Origin: an uncultured Paraglaciecola sp.
Lineage (GTDB): Bacteria; Pseudomonadota; Gammaproteobacteria; Enterobacterales; Alteromonadaceae
Assembly: GCF_937123705.1 (NCBI RefSeq)
Contig: NZ_CAKZKO010000038.1
Coordinates: 124,001 to 188,000 of the forward strand
Length of the DNA: 64,000 nucleotides
Direction: 5' to 3'
Positions 61,001-64,000 of this stretch are shown piece by piece (position 1 is the stretch's first letter; each line of letters starts with the position of its first letter). Position numbers and translations under genes: made by a program. The notes under the pieces were generated by a model. The model ran no database searches and was not told the origin of the DNA. It was given only the letters and a program-made list of their open reading frames with translations.

Positions 61001-62412
61001 ATTACCCCAAAATGAGCACCTTAGTGGGCTCTACTTATCTATGGAAATGGATGAAAACATACTTAATAAACGCCACATTAGACAACAACAAGTTAGATCA
61101 CAACCTATCAAAAACCAACCCTGAGTACGACATCATATTATGCTCTATTTTGATCTTGTTGGGCTTAGTATGGGTATGGTTCTATTTCAATCGAAAAGTG
61201 TTGTGGCCGCGTATTTATTGCCCAAGCGGCTTCTTAAGACATATTCAGGAACTGTGCTCATCTGTGTCTAATATGTCTCATGAACAACCCAGCCGACTAT
61301 TGATGATACAGGTGGACAGCCACAAATTATCAGGTGTAGGTTTAGCCTTATTATTGCGCAATCAAGAAGCGCAAAATCGTAATAAAGGAGAAAACAGTAC
61401 CGAAGAATTATTACCGGGATTTGAGCATTTATTCCAACTTAGTCCTTGTTTGCAAATGTTCAGTGTCAACAATACGTTTTTACCAAACTTAAAAATCAAC
61501 CTAAGTATCGACAATGATTCAGGGCTACTCATTGTCAAGATTTGGGACATTGAAACTTGCTTAGAAAAGATTGAATTTAGACAACATTTGCTAGATATGA
61601 TCATGGAAATAAAGTCTCTCACTATGTCGGGGAATTTACACAGTTTTACCCTTTACTCAGGCTTTATGAGCCTGCGAAGAGTTAAGATGAAAGATCCCCT
61701 TGCTAAAACATCCAACTCTGTTTTAGAGCATACTGAGTATATGTCTTGGTCTGAATGCCTAATGGATTTTTCGGTGAAAGTTACTCATGAGTTTGTGCAT
61801 AATATTGATGCCGATTTTTTATATAATGAATTAAAAGATGTCCCTGAATTACGTTTTTTAAGCAAACAATTGCCTAAAGACGCGCAACTGCATAGCGAGC
61901 ACATTCCCGCTACGCGCTTTTGGCAAAGAGACAGCAACAGTATTAAAAGCACCGAATGGGCGACTATCCACTATATTTTGCTACATGCAGACGCGCTGTA
62001 TCGATTTAAATGGGAGTCTTGTTCTAGTGCCGAAAAACTCGCCTTGTATAACTTGGCGAAACAACACCGCCTTAACCCTAGTAATACCGAAATGATCGAA
62101 CATTTAGCCATTAACGGTATGATCAAAGTGCGTCATGATCATCTGGCAATAATCAATAAAAGTTTTGCACATTTTGTATTACACGCTGAATCAACAGATA
62201 CACTACGTCAATTGGTAAGAGAAGGAGAAGCTGGTATTTGGAAGAGTTATCGTATTCCCCTTGGGATGCTAATTGTGCTCATCATAGGTGGCGTGGCCGT
62301 CACCTCTGGTCAATCGATTTTTATTATCGCCGCGTCCCTAGCTGGCGTGTTAGGCACTATTGGTAGCTTAACCAATAGCGCCAGCATGCTTAAGGGACAA
62401 TTTAAGGAATAG
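58030..62412 (+). CDS. Large multi-membrane sensor-like protein, uncharacterised (1460 residues)
   Basis: 1460 residues. Predicted helices at about 22-41, 263-287, 304-322, 763-785, 809-832, 841-862, 885-908, 1033-1053 and 1409-1445. The stretch 323-762 is likely extracytoplasmic and has a dCache-like ending (VFMVVDRNTGEVLFHSDEDRSLVENLFYA). Residues 1054-1406 are cytoplasmic. The end of this part (KLALYNLAKQHRLNPSNTEMIEHLAINGMIKV...NKSFAHFVLHAE) recalls the winged-helix that follows NTPase domains in large membrane signalling proteins, and KSYRIPLGMLIVLIIGGVAV ends with the final helix pair. The P-loop position reads SHKLSGVGLALLLRN, without GxxxxGK[ST], so a degenerate NTPase is suspected. 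Followed by an M1 peptidase, start 100 bp downstream. Confidence 0.6.
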   Translation: MSIETDPQNTPTRAQAPKSKTWVYLLVIVLALSGFGYFSLLNRSSASINHDYYRVLYEASNKFNENLNTLNSMHQSEESVTSIRALLPSYSRESSSNKKLLPESYKYQLIGQQIKISNQDFVAFIELPDLLPNTTDGFSQYLFADNSGKVVANTGGEKTISIVEMKSINKQILQKNKFSALSFNPQKMSDESLENATLPTFSSHVDMQLSYGDFRIFIFPFTLSTPLNITSSDKNTGALLERLYLVGLLPKHRLDNKGSGHWNISVLVVSLISLLFMWALIRLFLLPDNQSITKFYRILTQSASYGFYIVLVALILSYLTKSGLQSYKQQAATQYATELADNLKQDLKEVFNEVSSYRGFYSSTIAQLNKLKPITSGDQNSSTPKTYKWSYEKTVAALNNALRELAKDRSTCVNCTIDKPIPHIMASDQWHTKLGADYNATRWENVVNIKNRVDRLSQQIAKNDVLPAATILQDSYEKDPQQLGVISFYSGELQAEFDHEAEVFNTHIPRSAIKQQDENNASAYTAQKIFTIFATNEKGFANLPSIYFQESNSKPQAFSLLHREYFKRVRDYRGWLLDFSDKKTVSKYLTPEQWQTSVEDSKSMNDVVFRNVYIQRLLNINDGTRGTTISVPMHQPNLNMPIDMSVAGYVLGADVILPSVSLAPPSKFDFVFMVVDRNTGEVLFHSDEDRSLVENLFYAGHSESHLSQWIKAGLDVHPKLGGNQINGFYHGEAGHYTLTPTIVDNWAMVVFSPSDSLDSFMTNQFIYILVTFVLLLSLILLFAKIAQHWASTRWIRINLGLPQPLDTKRVMLICTAIFTTNYGLFYIGQLLQMSFPNSPLSWFFSPVIPLLGMAALLVMLYRFYLHHFVPNNHDMSAIRKFTKGAKLFSLCLWLVALTHFAYLQFSAAMPLKSLQFYYSQQECNGINKEYGELTQMALKRFPNSVTQQRIPPFLLLPMEDQWQQTMLAKNAAKQTKSGLCEGYLSSVEPQDYPKMSTLVGSTYLWKWMKTYLINATLDNNKLDHNLSKTNPEYDIILCSILILLGLVWVWFYFNRKVLWPRIYCPSGFLRHIQELCSSVSNMSHEQPSRLLMIQVDSHKLSGVGLALLLRNQEAQNRNKGENSTEELLPGFEHLFQLSPCLQMFSVNNTFLPNLKINLSIDNDSGLLIVKIWDIETCLEKIEFRQHLLDMIMEIKSLTMSGNLHSFTLYSGFMSLRRVKMKDPLAKTSNSVLEHTEYMSWSECLMDFSVKVTHEFVHNIDADFLYNELKDVPELRFLSKQLPKDAQLHSEHIPATRFWQRDSNSIKSTEWATIHYILLHADALYRFKWESCSSAEKLALYNLAKQHRLNPSNTEMIEHLAINGMIKVRHDHLAIINKSFAHFVLHAESTDTLRQLVREGEAGIWKSYRIPLGMLIVLIIGGVAVTSGQSIFIIAASLAGVLGTIGSLTNSASMLKGQFKE

Positions 62413-62511
62413 TCAGCCCAATCATTTCTTATATAGGGCTTGGTCTTAGACTAGAACTCACAATAAAGTCATGTAAGTATACAATTTATAAAAATAATTT
62501 AGGAAATATGC

Positions 62512-64000
62512 GTGAAATCAACATTCAAAAAATATCAATCTATGGCTGTATTGACAGGTGTCATGATGTTAACAGCCTGTAGTTCGGTTCCTCCTCTGGA
62601 TCCAATAATCGGTGATACCGGCAAAACTTTTTCTGCGATAGCCAATAGTACCGACGTTGTGAGTTACGGTTTGCACCTTGAGGTATTTCCCGATTCTAAA
62701 AGTATCGCAGGAGTAGGATACAGCCAGTTTTTAATTACGCAAAACACCTCTCAAGTTGAACTAAAACTAGACAGCCGCTTTGATATTTCCCAAATATTAG
62801 TTGATGAGCAAATGGCCAAATATGACAGACTTGGCGGCGTTATCACTATCCAATTACCTAGCGCTAAAGTAGTAGGCGACATAGTGAATGTAGCAGTCCA
62901 TTATGCAGGGAAGCCCCATATAGCCTTAAATGCACCTTGGTCTGGTGGCTTTGTATGGAGCGAAACTGAAAATGGCACGCCGTGGATAGCTACAGCGGTA
63001 CAAGGAGAAGGTTGCGACCTATTTTGGCCATGTAAGGATCACTTTGCCGATAAGGCTGACACTATGGAGATTTCACTCACAGTACCGCAAACCGTGAGTG
63101 CTGTTACCAACGGCATTTTAATGTCAACTGTCAAGATTGATGACAAAAGACACACCTTTAATTGGCAATTGTCTGTGCCTGCCAGTGATTATAATATCGC
63201 CCTTAATATTGGCCCCTACACCCGCATTCAACAAAGTTACACCAGCATTAACGGTGAGTCGGTCCCCATAGAATTTTGGGCATTGAATGAAAACGCAGCT
63301 AAAGCCCAAAGTTTGATCAACGACGACTTGTTACAGCAAGTTAGTTTTTATGAAGAACTATTAGGTCCCTACCCTTGGGGTAATCAAAAATTAGGCTTTG
63401 TGGAAACGCCTCATTTAGGCATGGAGCATCAAACCATTAATGCTTATGGCAAAAAATATTTGCGTGACAAAAATGGCTTTGACTGGTTACTTCATCATGA
63501 ATTAGCCCATGAATGGTTTGGAAATCTTGTCACTCACGAAAAACTCAACGATGCGTGGATACATGAAGGGTTTGGCCTGTACATGCAGCCAATTTACAGC
63601 CTATATAAGTTTGGTGAAGCGGCCTATATCCACACTATGTACGAGTCTTACTTAGGGCTAGTTAACTGCCATCCAGTGGTATTAGAAGGTGAAATAACCT
63701 CACAGCAAGCCTTTAATTCAGACATCTACGGTAAAGGTGGCTGGACTTTACATACCCTTAGATGGTTAGTGGGAGATCAATTGTTTTGGCAAGCAACACG
63801 ACAACTTTTATACGGTACTGCAGATACCAAAGCACTAACTTATCCAATAACCCCTAGGTATAGAAACACCCAAGCATTTATTGATATTATCAACCAGCTA
63901 AGTAGTGAAGATTATTCATGGCTATTTGAGGTCTATTTAAAACGCGCCGCGTTACCTGAATTACTGCAAACACGAACAGATAAGCAATTAGTGCTGACAT
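62512..64000 (+). CDS. M1-family zinc metallopeptidase lipoprotein, 3' truncated by window end
   Basis: At least 496 residues. Starts GTG 62512 with AGGA 7 bp ahead; an ATG 4 bp upstream is in another frame that stops early. Lipoprotein signal with lipobox L-T-A-C (Cys about 23). Gluzincin motif HELAHEWFG at residues 329-333 plus downstream Glu352 (HExxH-x18-E), and GMEH in place of GAMEN, so an M1 aminopeptidase-type enzyme anchored in the envelope. The C-terminal helical domain lies beyond the window. Overlap with function of the preceding gene is unknown. Confidence 0.85.
   Translation, partial: MKSTFKKYQSMAVLTGVMMLTACSSVPPLDPIIGDTGKTFSAIANSTDVVSYGLHLEVFPDSKSIAGVGYSQFLITQNTSQVELKLDSRFDISQILVDEQMAKYDRLGGVITIQLPSAKVVGDIVNVAVHYAGKPHIALNAPWSGGFVWSETENGTPWIATAVQGEGCDLFWPCKDHFADKADTMEISLTVPQTVSAVTNGILMSTVKIDDKRHTFNWQLSVPASDYNIALNIGPYTRIQQSYTSINGESVPIEFWALNENAAKAQSLINDDLLQQVSFYEELLGPYPWGNQKLGFVETPHLGMEHQTINAYGKKYLRDKNGFDWLLHHELAHEWFGNLVTHEKLNDAWIHEGFGLYMQPIYSLYKFGEAAYIHTMYESYLGLVNCHPVVLEGEITSQQAFNSDIYGKGGWTLHTLRWLVGDQLFWQATRQLLYGTADTKALTYPITPRYRNTQAFIDIINQLSSEDYSWLFEVYLKRAALPELLQTRTDKQLVLT

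Noticed and set aside
1-64000. CRISPR arrays, prophage, integrase or insertion sequences
   Set aside because: No regularly spaced direct repeats, transposase, integrase or phage structural genes were seen anywhere in the window.

Overview
The window reads as chromosomal DNA of a marine gammaproteobacterium of the Alteromonadales type (Alteromonas/Paraglaciecola/Glaciecola-like). This is inferred from moderate GC, a TonB-receptor/S9-peptidase locus, the ybfF-DUF2788-fldA-fur block, a membrane urate hydroxylase purine pathway, divergent dnaQ/rnhA, and an intergenic palindromic repeat of the sort seen in that order. There is no sign of phage, plasmid, IS transposase or CRISPR. About 90% is coding.

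Layout. 1-163: tail of a rhomboid-type protease. 220-5698 (minus): TonB-dependent receptor, MipA/OmpV outer-membrane protein and S9 oligopeptidase lipoprotein. 5828-10756: GbsR/MarR-type regulator divergent from an ABC ATPase, FtsX permease and HlyD adaptor export operon, with two matching palindromes between them. 10811-15434: SDR, etfAB and divergent ETF-quinone oxidoreductase around a perfect 18-bp palindrome. 15513-17711: ybfF, DUF2788, flavodoxin and fur. 17782-22816: small membrane proteins, a nitroreductase, a solute-binding protein, an AraC regulator and a GNAT enzyme. 22947-26284 (minus): molybdenum cofactor operon moaA-mobA-moaB-moaC-moaD-moaE with a structured leader. 26577-27793: glycerate-kinase-like protein and a small secreted protein.

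27908-40735 is a nearly complete purine catabolic region. It holds adenine/adenosine deaminase, AzgA-type purine permease, allantoinase PuuE, RutR-like regulator, xanthine dehydrogenase xdhABC, uraD, uraH, guanine deaminase and urate hydroxylase PuuD. It converts adenine/guanine to (hypo)xanthine, urate, 5-hydroxyisourate, OHCU, allantoin and allantoate. The Moco operon nearby supplies the cofactor for XDH (and for a YdeP-type oxidoreductase at 46151-48430). Two similar operator-like dyads (29097-29112 and 32496-32511) lie upstream of the permease and of xdhA, and the xdhA leader can form alternative hairpins, so layered purine control is likely.

40955-43516: glpT, then an Xre/ParS-RES toxin-antitoxin pair with a 14-bp-arm palindrome over its promoter. 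43524-46067: DUF2157/DUF4401/GDYXXLXY membrane operon. 46151-51464: DUF21/CBS protein, lolD, lolE and a FdhF/YdeP oxidoreductase. Then tRNA-Asp, a TIGR03503-like protein, dnaQ/rnhA, a VOC protein, DoxX, an alginate-export-like porin, an uncharacterised/DUF2750 pair, a 1460-residue multi-membrane protein with a sensor-like periplasmic region and a probably degenerate NTPase-like cytoplasmic region, and the start of an M1 metallopeptidase lipoprotein cut by the window end.

Start codons were adjusted where ribosome-binding sites or family length favoured an internal ATG/TTG. All family calls are by eye from sequence motifs; no database search was run.
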